A stretch of 24,240 bases of DNA, from NCBI GenBank assembly GCA_945622055.1, contig CALZBV010000009.1, positions 1-24,240 on the forward strand, given 5' to 3'. Positions 8,408 through 15,885 of the stretch are shown piece after piece. Source of the stretch: an uncultured Clostridia bacterium (GTDB taxonomy: Bacteria; Bacillota; Clostridia; Lachnospirales; Lachnospiraceae). The first letter of the stretch is position 1, and every line of letters begins with the position of its first letter. The position numbers were made by a program, and so were the translations under genes. Under the pieces are notes generated by a model that worked only from the letters and a program-made list of their open reading frames with translations, was not told the DNA's origin and did not search any database.

Positions 8408-8437
8408 AAACTTCGCTAACGTGGTTGGCGGAGTTTT
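8408..8437 (+). terminator. Rho-independent terminator after tRNA-Trp
   Basis: AAACTTCGCTAAC (8408-8420) pairs with GTTGGCGGAGTTT (8424-8436) across a 3-nt loop, with two G-T wobbles. The descending arm runs into six T residues. Confidence 0.9.
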
Positions 8438-8558
8438 TTACGTTTTAGGAGAGTGTGTGGGCACCAGTTCCTAAATCGCGGTACAGGATTTTTTGTTCCG
8501 AAAGGACAAGGTAAAAAGGAAGAAAAACAGCATACAATAGTTACGAAGAAGAAATAGT

Positions 8559-9371
8559 GTGAGTATCGTGTGTATGCTAAAAGTAATCATTGGAATTTTG
8601 ATTCCCTTTTGGGGAACAACCCTGGGAGCCGCCTGTGTTATTTTATCCGGAAAGAAACGGAATAGCCTGGGAGAACAAAATGGAAAAATACAGAGAGCAT
8701 TGCTTGGCTTCGCAGCAGGAGTGATGGTTGCTGCCTCTGTCTGGTCTCTGCTTCTTCCGGCAATTGAATTGTCAGAGAATGGAACTCTTCCAAAGTTCCT
8801 TCCTGCAGCGGCCGGATTTTCCTTTGGAATTCTGTTTTTGTTGCTTTTGGACCATTTGATTCCGCATCTGCATTTTACGGAAAATCGGCCGGAGGGGCCC
8901 AAAAGCAGGCTGGGAAGGCTTTCGATGCTTACCCTCGCGGTAACATTGCATAACGTTCCGGAGGGAATGGCAGTCGGAGTTGTATTTGCCACCGCCCTTG
9001 CGGGCGAGGGTGGAATTGCGTTGGCAGATGCCTTTGTGCTTGCTGTAGGAATCGCAATTCAGAATTTTCCGGAGGGTGCTATTATCTCTTTGCCTATGAG
9101 AAGTGCAGGTGGCAGCAGAAAAAAAGCGTTTCTGTGCGGGATGCTTTCCGGAATTGTTGAGCCGGTGGCGGCGCTTGTTACAGTACTGCTTTCGGGACTG
9201 ATTGTTCCGGTGCTTCCGTTTCTGCTTGCATTTGCTGCAGGTGCAATGATTTATGTGGTTGTGGAGGAGCTGGTTCCGGAAAGCGTGAACGGTGGCTGTT
9301 CGGACTTTGGAACGGTTGGCTTTGCAGTTGGTTTTTTAGTTATGATGGTTTTGGATGTAATGCTTGGATAA
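8559..9371 (+). CDS. ZIP family divalent metal transporter
   Basis: This is an integral membrane protein of 270 residues (265 from the alternative ATG at 8574) with about eight hydrophobic segments. It belongs to the ZIP family, which brings zinc, iron or manganese into the cytoplasm. Signature residues are in the two metal-binding helices: HNVPEGMAVGV (TM4) and QNFPEGAIISLPMR (TM5), both with the diagnostic xNxPEG pattern. An LGFAAGVMVAAS helix and a His-containing loop (HLIPHLHF) precede them. Neither candidate start has a strong binding site, so the N-terminus is uncertain. The neighbouring genes do not suggest a particular metal. The family assignment is secure; substrate specificity is not. 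Confidence 0.93.
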   Translation: MSIVCMLKVIIGILIPFWGTTLGAACVILSGKKRNSLGEQNGKIQRALLGFAAGVMVAASVWSLLLPAIELSENGTLPKFLPAAAGFSFGILFLLLLDHLIPHLHFTENRPEGPKSRLGRLSMLTLAVTLHNVPEGMAVGVVFATALAGEGGIALADAFVLAVGIAIQNFPEGAIISLPMRSAGGSRKKAFLCGMLSGIVEPVAALVTVLLSGLIVPVLPFLLAFAAGAMIYVVVEELVPESVNGGCSDFGTVGFAVGFLVMMVLDVMLG

Positions 9372-9436
9372 GGCTTCATTGGCGTTCCCAGGTTCGTCCG
9401 GTGAATGAAAAATGTTGAAGACAGAAAGGAAAAAGT

Positions 9437-10039
9437 ATGAAAAAGAACGAAAGCAGCTTTTGTGCAATGATGTCACGCATGAAATATATTGACCGTTGGG
9501 CGTTGATGCGGAATTCCGTTACGGAAAATATATGTGAACATTCTCTTGAGGTTGCCATGATAGCACATATGCTTTGTGTGATTGGAAACAAACGGTTCGG
9601 AAAGCACCTGAACGCAGAGCATGCCGCTTTGGTAGGAATGTATCATGACACGACCGAGATTATTACGGGAGACATGCCAACACCGATTAAGTATCTGAAT
9701 GAGGATATTCAGCGCATTTTCCATGGAATTGAGGACAGTGCGGCGAGGCGTCTGATTTCGATGCTGCCGGAGGACTTGAGAGAGGAATTTCTCCCAATCT
9801 ATTTTATGGGAGAAGGGGAAGAGGAATCCTATCTATGGCGTCTTGTAAAAGCAGCGGACAAGTTTTCTGCGCTTATCAAGTGCATTGAGGAGCAGAAGAC
9901 CGGAAACCGTGAATTTGACAGTGCCCGCATTGCTATAGAAAAGGCAATTTCTTTGATGGAGCTTCCGGAGGCAGAATGCTTTCTGAGGGAATTTCTTCCG
10001 GCGTATGAAAAGAATCTGGATGAACTTCAAAACGGCTGA
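9437..10039 (+). CDS. yfbR: HD-domain 5'-deoxynucleotidase, YfbR type
   Basis: The 200-residue product has the YfbR/HDDC2 layout of an HD-superfamily phosphohydrolase. Metal ligands are visible in order: H35 (in ENICEHSLEVA), the H70-D71 pair (GMYHDTTEIITGDMPTPIKY), and D141 (VKAADKFSALIKC). E74 is next to the HD pair, as expected for the catalytic glutamate region. Members remove phosphate from deoxynucleoside 5'-monophosphates in the cytoplasm, adjusting dNTP pools. AAAGGA (9425-9430) lies 6 bp upstream of the ATG. It lies just before guaA, but the guaA promoter between them argues that they are separate units. Confidence 0.93.
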   Translation: MKKNESSFCAMMSRMKYIDRWALMRNSVTENICEHSLEVAMIAHMLCVIGNKRFGKHLNAEHAALVGMYHDTTEIITGDMPTPIKYLNEDIQRIFHGIEDSAARRLISMLPEDLREEFLPIYFMGEGEEESYLWRLVKAADKFSALIKCIEEQKTGNREFDSARIAIEKAISLMELPEAECFLREFLPAYEKNLDELQNG

Positions 10040-10111
10040 CAGGACTTCGCTAAAACACTGTGAAATATAGGACTTTGGAAGAAAAAGAAAGTAGTTTTTT
10101 TGACAAAAAAC

Positions 10112-10140
10112 TTGAAAAACGGAAAAAAATGATGTAAAAT
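10112..10140 (+). promoter_or_regulatory. Promoter of guaA
   Basis: TTGAAA (10112-10117) and TAAAAT (10135-10140) are separated by 17 bp in a very A-rich region. A consensus TTGACA at 10100-10105 lacks a well-spaced -10. I see no purine riboswitch fold between here and the guaA start at 10171; the leader is only about 25 nt. Confidence 0.7.
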
Positions 10141-10170
10141 TGAAAAATCAAAAAATCGGAGGAAGCAGCA

Positions 10171-11712
10171 ATGCAGGAAGAAATGATTTTAGTGCTGGAC
10201 TTTGGCGGACAGTATAATCAGCTGATTGCCAGACGCGTCAGAGAATGTAATGTTTATTGTGAAGTCAGACAGTATACCATGCCGGTGGAAGAGATTAAGC
10301 AGTTAAATCCGAAGGGCATTATCTTTACCGGTGGTCCGAACAGCGTTTACGGCGAGGACTCCCCAAGATGCTCAAAGGAGCTTTTGGAGCTTGGAATCCC
10401 GGTTCTCGGCATCTGCTATGGCGCACAGCTGATGTCATATCTTCTTGGCGGTTCGGTTGCAACAGCTCCGGTGAGTGAGTACGGAAAGACGGAGGTTACA
10501 GTAGATACTGCCTCTGCATTATTTCAGAATGTGTCCCGGCAGACGATTTGCTGGATGAGCCATACCGACTATATTGAGAGAGCACCGGAGGGCTTTGCGA
10601 TAACCGGATGCACGCCGGTTTGCCCGGTTGCAGCAATGGAAAAGCCGGAGCAGGGGCTGTATGCAGTACAGTTCCATCCGGAGGTTATGCATACGCAGGA
10701 GGGGATGAAGATGCTTTCCGCATTTGTACTTGGCGTATGTGGCTGCAGTGGTTCCTGGAAGATGGATTCCTTTGTGGAATCCAAGATTCTTGAGCTGCGT
10801 GAAAAGATTGGAAATGGTAAGGTGCTTTGTGCACTTTCCGGCGGTGTTGATTCCTCTGTGGCAGCGGTATTACTTTCCAAGGCAGTTGGAAAGCAGCTGA
10901 CCTGTGTATTCGTTGATCATGGTCTTCTCCGTAAAAATGAAGGTGATGAGGTTGAGCAGATTTTCGGACCGAATGGCTCCTATGACCTGAATTTCATCCG
11001 CGTGAACGCGCAGGAGCGCTTCTATGGGAAGTTAAAGGGTGTGGAAGAGCCGGAGGCAAAAAGAAAGATTATCGGTGAGGAATTCATCCGTGTATTTGAA
11101 GAAGAGGCAAAGAAAATCGGTGCAGTTGATTTCCTCGTCCAGGGAACGATTTACCCGGATGTGATTGAGTCCGGTCTTGGCAAATCTGCAGTCATCAAAT
11201 CCCACCACAATGTCGGAGGACTTCCGGACTGTGTTGATTTCAAGGAAATCGTGGAACCGCTTCGTATGCTGTTTAAGGACGAGGTGCGCAAGGCCGGCCT
11301 GGAGCTTGGTATTCCGGAAAAGTTAGTATATCGCCAGCCGTTCCCTGGCCCTGGACTTGGCGTTCGTATTGTCGGTGAGGTTACTGCAGACAAGGTTCGC
11401 ATCGTTCAGGACGCGGATGCAATCTATCGTGAGGAGATTGCAAATGCAGGCGTTGATAAGGGACTCGGCCAATACTTTGCCGCCCTTACCAACATGCGTT
11501 CCGTTGGCTGTATGGGGGACGAGCGTACCTACGATTACGCCATCGCGCTTCGCGCCGTACAGACCTCCGACTTCATGACTGCTGAGTCTGCCGAACTCCC
11601 GTGGGAAGTCCTCGGCAAGGTAACGAGCCGTATTGTCAATGAGGTGAAGGGGGTCAACAGGGTGCTGTATGACTGCACCGGAAAGCCACCGGCTACGATT
11701 GAGTTTGAATAA
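10171..11712 (+). CDS. guaA: GMP synthase (glutamine-hydrolysing)
   Basis: GuaA converts XMP, ATP and glutamine to GMP, the last step of guanine nucleotide synthesis. The 513 residues match the family. The N-terminal class I glutamine amidotransferase has its nucleophile C82 in GICYGAQ and H169/E171 in FHPEV. The ATP pyrophosphatase domain has the P-loop SGGVDS at 223-228. The C-terminal dimerisation domain ends in the conserved KPPATIEFE. GGAGG (10158-10162) precedes the ATG by 8 bp. The end of guaA is a known insertion hot spot for mobile elements in Firmicutes, and here an integrated element begins about 60 bp after the stop. No host terminator is seen before that junction. Confidence 0.98.
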   Translation: MQEEMILVLDFGGQYNQLIARRVRECNVYCEVRQYTMPVEEIKQLNPKGIIFTGGPNSVYGEDSPRCSKELLELGIPVLGICYGAQLMSYLLGGSVATAPVSEYGKTEVTVDTASALFQNVSRQTICWMSHTDYIERAPEGFAITGCTPVCPVAAMEKPEQGLYAVQFHPEVMHTQEGMKMLSAFVLGVCGCSGSWKMDSFVESKILELREKIGNGKVLCALSGGVDSSVAAVLLSKAVGKQLTCVFVDHGLLRKNEGDEVEQIFGPNGSYDLNFIRVNAQERFYGKLKGVEEPEAKRKIIGEEFIRVFEEEAKKIGAVDFLVQGTIYPDVIESGLGKSAVIKSHHNVGGLPDCVDFKEIVEPLRMLFKDEVRKAGLELGIPEKLVYRQPFPGPGLGVRIVGEVTADKVRIVQDADAIYREEIANAGVDKGLGQYFAALTNMRSVGCMGDERTYDYAIALRAVQTSDFMTAESAELPWEVLGKVTSRIVNEVKGVNRVLYDCTGKPPATIEFE

Positions 11713-11748
11713 GGAGCAGGGTCAAAAAAGTCCAGTATTTATGCGGTT

Positions 11749-11768
11749 TCCAAACAAATTTGTTTAAG
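11749..11768. promoter_or_regulatory. IME 1-type operator palindrome left of attL
   Basis: TCCAAACA-AATT-TGTTTAAG matches the palindrome CTTAAACA-N4-TGTTTAAG found around the IME 1 regulator promoter. The right half-site is perfect. It lies only 3 bp before the left direct repeat, on the guaA side. It could be a regulator operator or an integrase arm site. Confidence 0.5.
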
Positions 11769-11771
11769 CGC

Positions 11772-11792
11772 TGGCAACACTTTGGCAACAGA
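11772..11792 (+). repeat. attL candidate, left 21-bp direct repeat
   Basis: The repeat starts TGGCAACA-CTT-TGGCAACA and ends GA, and recurs exactly at 19083-19103. The core itself contains TGGCAACA twice with an 11-bp period. It lies about 60 bp after the guaA stop. Confidence 0.75.
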
Positions 11793-11836
11793 TTTTCCTT
11801 ATTCAATGAATAAGATTACTTTATGAGCATAAGAAA

Positions 11837-11884
11837 ACCTTACTGATTTTCAGAAATGACAACTGAAAATTGGTAAGGTTTTTT
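11837..11884. terminator. Bidirectional terminator at the left end of IME 1
   Basis: A long stem is formed by ACCTTAC-TG-ATTTTCAG (11837-11853) and CTGAAAAT-TG-GTAAGGT (11863-11879) with a 9-nt loop. T-runs lie on both sides: TTTTTT at 11879-11884 for the plus strand, and TTTTCTT on the minus strand. It ends the XRE gene on the minus strand and could stop guaA read-through entering the element. Confidence 0.88.
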
Positions 11885-11889
11885 GATGT

Positions 11890-12450
11890 CTATTTTTTCT
11901 TTTTGCGTTTCGCTTCTTTCTTTTCTTCTTTTTCTGCTTCTTTGGCACATTCGTCTATAAAATCAAAAAGCTCCTGTGGATAAACCTTAGCCCAGTTCTG
12001 GTGGGTATCCAGTTCCGGATATTTGTAACGCCAGTCATCATACTGCTCTTTGGTGCTCTCGCCACTCTCCAGTTTCTTGGCTTCAGCGAGCCATGCACGA
12101 AGCATCTTATCCATAGAGGTATAGGTGGAGTAGTCGGATTTATTAAGGCGTAAAACAACTTCCCCATCCACTTCATCAATTTTCAATCCATACATATCTT
12201 CCAATGCAAAAAAGGTGTGCATAAGACCAATGTAGGTATCAATATCCGGCACGGTAAGTGCATGAGTGCTGACATCAAGGAAATGAGCCATGTTCTTTAC
12301 AAGCTCCTGCTTCGGTACTCTTGCTTCTGACTCATACTGTGCCATGCGGACATCAGAGGTTTTACCAACGAAACCAAGGATTTCGCCAAGATATTTCTGT
12401 GTCATGCCCTTTCTATTACGGAAAAATCGTATTCTTTGCCCGATTGCCAT
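11890..12450 (-). CDS. XRE-family HTH repressor of IME 1
   Basis: The product is 186 residues. An N-terminal Cro/CI-type helix-turn-helix spans about residues 3-65 (IGQRIRFFRNRKGMTQKYLG, then an AQYESEARVPKQ recognition region). A C-terminal half with a YGLKIDEVDGEVVLRL segment follows, and the protein ends in a Lys-rich tail. The start at 12450 has AGGAGG 7 bp upstream. It lies divergently from the excisionase-integrase genes, with several palindromes between them, as expected for an autoregulated repressor of excision. The equivalent protein of IME 2 shares the same two-part plan and the YGL...DGEV...F/L motif. Repression of xis/int is inferred from layout. Confidence 0.85.
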   Translation of the reverse strand: MAIGQRIRFFRNRKGMTQKYLGEILGFVGKTSDVRMAQYESEARVPKQELVKNMAHFLDVSTHALTVPDIDTYIGLMHTFFALEDMYGLKIDEVDGEVVLRLNKSDYSTYTSMDKMLRAWLAEAKKLESGESTKEQYDDWRYKYPELDTHQNWAKVYPQELFDFIDECAKEAEKEEKKEAKRKKKK

Positions 12451-12499
12451 TGTAATGCCTCCTATCATATTGTTGCCATTTATCTGTATAAAGCGGTCA

Positions 12500-12655
12500 G
12501 ATAAACAAATCTGTTTAAGTAGAGTATAGCATGAGTCAATGAGGATAGCAAGAAGAACTTAAATAAAAATGTTTAAGATTTTTCGAGAAAGCACTTGACT
12601 TAACTTAAAATGTTTAGTATTATACAAAGCACAGACTTAAACAAAAAGAGTTAAT
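12500..12655. promoter_or_regulatory. IME 1 divergent control region: operators and two promoters
   Basis: Palindromes resembling CTTAAACA-N4-TGTTTAAG occur at 12500-12519, 12558-12577, 12599-12618 (imperfect left half) and 12636-12655 (right half degenerate). The minus-strand XRE promoter is TTGCTA (12551-12546) with TATACT (12528-12523), spacer 17, lying between the first two palindromes. The plus-strand excisionase promoter is TTGACT (12595-12600) with TATTAT (12618-12623), spacer 17, and the third palindrome lies between its -35 and -10. This is a classic repressor switch arrangement. Confidence 0.75.
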
Positions 12656-12682
12656 CAACAAAATCAGAAAGGGGGAAACCAC

Positions 12683-12862
12683 ATGGAGAACAAAAACTTT
12701 ATGACCGTTGACGAAGTGGCACAGGAGCTTAATGTTTCTAAGTCCTATGCATATAAGGTTGTCAGAGAGCTGAATGCGGAAATGCAGAAACTTGGTTATC
12801 TGACTGTTACCGGAAGAGTAAATACCAGCTTCTTCCGTAAGAAGTTATGTTACAGCGAATAA
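12683..12862 (+). CDS. Excisionase-like small DNA-binding protein of IME 1
   Basis: This 59-residue protein starts MENKNFMTVDEVAQELNVSK. It has a winged-helix/MerR-like helix-turn-helix (TVDEVAQELNVSKSYAYKVV, then GRVNTSFFRKK), as in Tn916-type excisionases and helix-turn-helix proteins found beside integrases. AAAGGGGG (12668-12675) lies just upstream. It is alignable over its length with the 65-residue protein at 22933-23130 (MENKRFLTAQDVMEMLGVS...), which occupies the same place in IME 2. Recombination directionality factor is the likely job, by analogy and position; activity is not shown by sequence. Confidence 0.82.
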   Translation: MENKNFMTVDEVAQELNVSKSYAYKVVRELNAEMQKLGYLTVTGRVNTSFFRKKLCYSE

Positions 12863-12947
12863 CACAAAAAGATTTTCTAAGGCGATACAGAACATCGCCT
12901 AACAAAATCTATGTTTTGTGTAGAAGAATGCTGAAACAGCATTCTTC
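12863..12947 (+). other. Paired hairpins between excisionase and integrase genes
   Basis: The first structure is a three-tier stem: CACAAAA/TTTTGTG (12863-12869 with 12914-12920), AGATTTT/AAAATCT (12870-12876 with 12904-12910) and AGGCGAT/ATCGCCT (12880-12886 with 12894-12900). The second is a perfect 11-bp stem, GAAGAATGCTG/CAGCATTCTTC (12923-12933 with 12937-12947). Neither has a terminator T-run. They occupy almost the whole 113-bp gap and are absent from IME 2, where the two genes abut. They may tune integrase translation or mRNA stability. Confidence 0.7.
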
Positions 12948-12975
12948 GGAGTATTGACAGAAAGGAGAAAAAATT

Positions 12976-14067
12976 ATGGCTGTATATAAAGACGGAGACA
13001 AATGGCGTGTTATTTACCGCTACACCAATTATAAGGGTGAGCGGAAGCAGACACAGAAACGAGGATTTGCAACCAAGCGTGAAGCGGTTGCATGGGAGCA
13101 TGAGGTCATGTTAAAGAGCGAGTCCAAGCTGGACATGACCTTTGCCAGCTTCTTTGAGATTTACGAGGAAGATAAGAAAAAGAGGGTAAAGGAAAACACA
13201 TGGGAGTCCAAAAGTCATATTATCCGTACCAAGATACTTCCTTATTTCGGGGAGCGTAAGATTGCGGAGATTGAGCCAAAGGATGTGATTGCGTGGCAGA
13301 ATGAGCTTCTTGCCTATAAGGGAGAAAATGGGGAAGTGTATTCCCCGACTTACCTTAAAACCATCCATGCACAGTTAAGTGCCATTTTCAATCACGCTAT
13401 AAGATACTACCATTTGCCGAGCAATCCGGCACAGAAAGCAGGTTCTATGGGGAGTGAGGAACACAAGGAAATGCTGTTTTGGACGAAAGAGGAATATCTG
13501 AAATTTGCAGATGTGATGATGGATAAACCACTTTCCTATTATGCCTTTGAAATGCTTTACTGGTGCGGTATCCGTATGGGTGAACTGCTTGCCCTGACAC
13601 CAAAGGATTTTGATTTTGAGAAGCAGACACTTACCATTAACAAATCCTATCAGAGATTAAATGGCAGGGATGTGATTACCACACCGAAAACCAAGAAAAG
13701 CAACCGTGTTATCAAAATGCCAAGGTTCTTATGTGAGGAAATGCAGGAGTATATCGGTATGCTGTATGAGGTTAATGAGAATGACAGGCTGTTCCCAATA
13801 ACCAAGCATTATCTGCACCATGAGATGGACAGAGGTGCGAAGCTTGCTGGAGTGAAGCGTATCCGTATTCACGATTTAAGGCACAGTGCAATCTCATTAC
13901 TGATTGAGATGGGATTTTCCGCTCTTGCGATTGCGGAAAGGGTAGGGCATGAAAGTATTGATATTACTTACCGGTACGCACATTTATTCCCTACCAAGCA
14001 GACGGAAATGGCAAATAAACTGGATGTGGAAAGAATGGAAGGAGACGAAGCATGGACAAGAGCTTAG
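12976..14067 (+). CDS. int: Tyrosine recombinase / integrase of IME 1 (Tn916 type)
   Basis: This 363-residue integrase catalyses integration and excision at the att sites. The N-terminal AP2-like arm-binding region (about 1-45, WRVIYRYTNYKGERKQTQKRGFATKREA) is followed by a SAM-like core-binding domain (about 55-150). The catalytic domain has R200 (GIRMGELLAL), a Lys near 240 (TPKTKKSNR), H299-x-x-R302 (HDLRH), H325 (GHESIDITYRYAH) and the nucleophile Y334. All catalytic residues are present. AAAGGAG lies 8 bp upstream of the ATG. The mobC-like gene starts inside its last codons (14052), so the two are coupled. It is strongly similar to the IME 2 integrase at 23131-24225. Confidence 0.96.
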   Translation: MAVYKDGDKWRVIYRYTNYKGERKQTQKRGFATKREAVAWEHEVMLKSESKLDMTFASFFEIYEEDKKKRVKENTWESKSHIIRTKILPYFGERKIAEIEPKDVIAWQNELLAYKGENGEVYSPTYLKTIHAQLSAIFNHAIRYYHLPSNPAQKAGSMGSEEHKEMLFWTKEEYLKFADVMMDKPLSYYAFEMLYWCGIRMGELLALTPKDFDFEKQTLTINKSYQRLNGRDVITTPKTKKSNRVIKMPRFLCEEMQEYIGMLYEVNENDRLFPITKHYLHHEMDRGAKLAGVKRIRIHDLRHSAISLLIEMGFSALAIAERVGHESIDITYRYAHLFPTKQTEMANKLDVERMEGDEAWTRA

Positions 14068-14375
14068 ATTGTAAGGGCAGATGGAGAAATAAGACCGTAG
14101 CGTTTCGGGTATCCGAGGAAGAAGCGAAGCTGATTGATGACCAAGTGGCTTTATCCGGTCTTACGAAGCAGGACTATATTATCAGACGGTTGCAATGCCG
14201 GGATGTGGTGGTACAGGGCAATCCGAAGGTATATAAGGCATTACGCAATCAGATGGCAGATATTTATGAGGAGTTGAAGCGTTTGGAGCGTTGCAGTGAA
14301 GCAAATGATGAATTGCTCTACACCATACAACTGATAGCGGAGATTATGAACGGACTGAAAGGAGAATGTGAATGA
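14052..14375 (+). CDS. mobC: MobC-like relaxosome accessory protein
   Basis: The 107-residue protein has an N-terminal ribbon-helix-helix-like segment (KTVAFRVSEEEAKLIDDQVALSGLTKQDYIIRRL, about residues 14-47) followed by a helical region with ELKRLERCSEANDELL. This is the usual plan of MobC-type proteins, which bind near the transfer origin and help the relaxase open the strands. It overlaps the integrase end by 16 bp and its stop codon overlaps the next ATG (ATGA at 14372), so integrase, this gene and repA are translationally coupled. The family call rests on the RHH motif and on the nearby MobA/MobL relaxase; plain DNA-binding regulator is the alternative. Confidence 0.78.
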   Translation: MDKSLDCKGRWRNKTVAFRVSEEEAKLIDDQVALSGLTKQDYIIRRLQCRDVVVQGNPKVYKALRNQMADIYEELKRLERCSEANDELLYTIQLIAEIMNGLKGECE

Positions 14376-15514
14376 CAGATATGAAAAAAGCGACTGCTCC
14401 GGTATCATCTGTTGGCGCAGATGGGAAGCAGCCACTATGTAATAAACACAAGGAAATTATAGCAGATTTGCCCGTGCAGGGCAATCTGCAAGCCACGGAA
14501 AGTTGTCCGGTGGAGTCAGAAAAAATGCAGAATAAGGACGAATTACAGACCGTATCCATGACGGAGCTTTATGATACGGTTTACCCACCCAAAATCCCGA
14601 TTGTGGACGGTCTGATATATGCAGGTACTTATCTCTTTGTAGGTGCACCCAAAGTAGGAAAATCCTTCTTTATGGCACAGCTTGGCTACCATGTAAGCAT
14701 GGGAATGGATTTGTGGGATTATCCGGTGCGAAAGGGTACGGTTTTGTATCTGGCACTTGAAGATGATTATGCAAGGTTGCAGAAGCGTTTATCGAGGATG
14801 TTCGGTATGGAAAGCAGTGAAAATTTCTACTTCGCCACACAGTCCAAAAACTTAAATGAGGGATTGGAAGAACAGTTAAAGCAGTTTGTAAAAGAGCATA
14901 CGGACGCAAGGCTGATTATCATTGATACCTTGCAGAAGGTAAGGGAAGTTGGTGGAGATAAATTCAGCTATGCAAGTGACTATGAGATTGTAACCAAACT
15001 GAAAGCCTTTAGTGATGAACATGGTATCTGTCTGTTGGTAGTACACCATACAAGAAAGATGGAGTCCTCTGACAGCTTCGATATGATTTCCGGTACAAAT
15101 GGATTATTAGGAGCTGCGGACGGAGCATTTGTTATGCAGAAGGAAAAGAGAACGGATAACAAGGCTGTATTGGAGGTGGCAGGGCGTGACCAGCAAGACC
15201 AACGATTGCTCTTAGATTTTGACAGAGAGCAATGTGTGTGGAAGCTGACAAAGGCAGAAACAGAACTTTGGAAAGAGCCGGCTGACCCTGTTCTGGAAGC
15301 CGTTGCAAAAGTGGTATCAGAGGAACAGCCATTGTGGAGCGGAACAGCTTCGGAATTGTTACAGCTTCTGCCGGATTTGGATATGCAACCGAATGTACTT
15401 ACAAGGAAATTGAACATTGGAGCAGAGCAGTTGTTTGTGAATTATGGCATCCGCTATGCAAGCAACAGAGAGCATAGCGGACGAATGATAAAGCTGGAGT
15501 TTATAAAAGGGTAA
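14372..15514 (+). CDS. RepA-like AAA-family ATPase / replicative helicase
   Basis: This 380-residue RecA-fold ATPase resembles plasmid RepA hexameric helicases (AAA_25 type). Walker A GAPKVGKS is at 91-98 and Walker B LIIIDTL (D185) follows. A VVHHTRK motif (H225-H226) and GxxGLLGAADGAF, typical of the family, come next. The first 60 residues look disordered. The C-terminal 80 residues resemble a winged-helix domain (ATASELLQLLPDLD-like pattern with NVLTRKLN). In IMEs such proteins support autonomous replication of the excised circle, which helps maintenance and transfer. The iteron-like dyad immediately after the stop codon fits this. The start ATG overlaps the stop of the preceding gene. 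Confidence 0.85.
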   Translation: MTDMKKATAPVSSVGADGKQPLCNKHKEIIADLPVQGNLQATESCPVESEKMQNKDELQTVSMTELYDTVYPPKIPIVDGLIYAGTYLFVGAPKVGKSFFMAQLGYHVSMGMDLWDYPVRKGTVLYLALEDDYARLQKRLSRMFGMESSENFYFATQSKNLNEGLEEQLKQFVKEHTDARLIIIDTLQKVREVGGDKFSYASDYEIVTKLKAFSDEHGICLLVVHHTRKMESSDSFDMISGTNGLLGAADGAFVMQKEKRTDNKAVLEVAGRDQQDQRLLLDFDREQCVWKLTKAETELWKEPADPVLEAVAKVVSEEQPLWSGTASELLQLLPDLDMQPNVLTRKLNIGAEQLFVNYGIRYASNREHSGRMIKLEFIKG

Positions 15515-15516
15515 GC

Positions 15517-15599
15517 GTGACGATATGTGACGGTTGTGACGGTATTTTAGGTATCGGGTACGGTATAGAAAATATCGTCACTATCGTCACGACCGTCAC
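15517..15599. repeat. Iteron-like dyad downstream of repA (candidate replication origin)
   Basis: Three direct copies of GTGACG at 15517-15522, 15527-15532 and 15536-15541 face three inverted copies (CGTCAC) at 15576-15581, 15585-15590 and 15594-15599, with 9-10 bp periodicity. The two triplets are symmetric about position 15558 and flank an AT-richer spacer that itself starts GTATTTT and ends AAAATAT. Such helically unphased 9-bp iterons beside a replication gene suggest an origin bound by an element-encoded initiator. As RNA it would also fold into a long hairpin. Confidence 0.7.
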
Positions 15600-15629
15600 G
15601 GATGATGAGAGAAAGGATGGATTGATGGA

Positions 15630-15863
15630 TTGAAAAACATACAGATTTCCGAGGAGTTATTCTTTGCACTTGTGAAATATCATCTGTTGGAAATGGATGA
15701 TGTTTTACCAGAGATAAAGAAAGGTTTGCAGGAGAAATTTGAAGCAATGGTAAAGAGGGAACTTTATACAAAATACAAGACTGCACCAACTGAGGAAGAA
15801 AGAGAAAAGGCAAGGCAGGAGTATCTGGAAAAGGTGGGAATGCACCGGAGCTTCCGATGGTAA
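15630..15863 (+). CDS. Small conserved IME protein of unknown function
   Basis: This acidic-then-basic 77-residue protein starts at TTG (MKNIQISEELFFALVKYHLL) with a purine-rich GAAAGGATGG stretch about 10 bp upstream. No in-frame ATG exists upstream. The N-terminal part is a hydrophobic-patterned helix and the C-terminal part a charged helix (TAPTEEEREKARQEYLEKVG) ending in SFRW. I recall similar proteins beside relaxases and RepA-like genes in clostridial mobile elements, sometimes labelled complexin-2-like, but no function is known. Its position between the iteron dyad and the hairpin array suggests a replication or transfer accessory role; this is inference only. Confidence 0.72.
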   Translation: MKNIQISEELFFALVKYHLLEMDDVLPEIKKGLQEKFEAMVKRELYTKYKTAPTEEEREKARQEYLEKVGMHRSFRW

Positions 15864-15885
15864 ATTTTTTTCTTCGGCGTGTATA

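Noticed and set aside
10040..10170. Purine riboswitch upstream of guaA
   Set aside because: The promoter leaves a leader of only about 25 nt, and no three-way junction or terminator is present.
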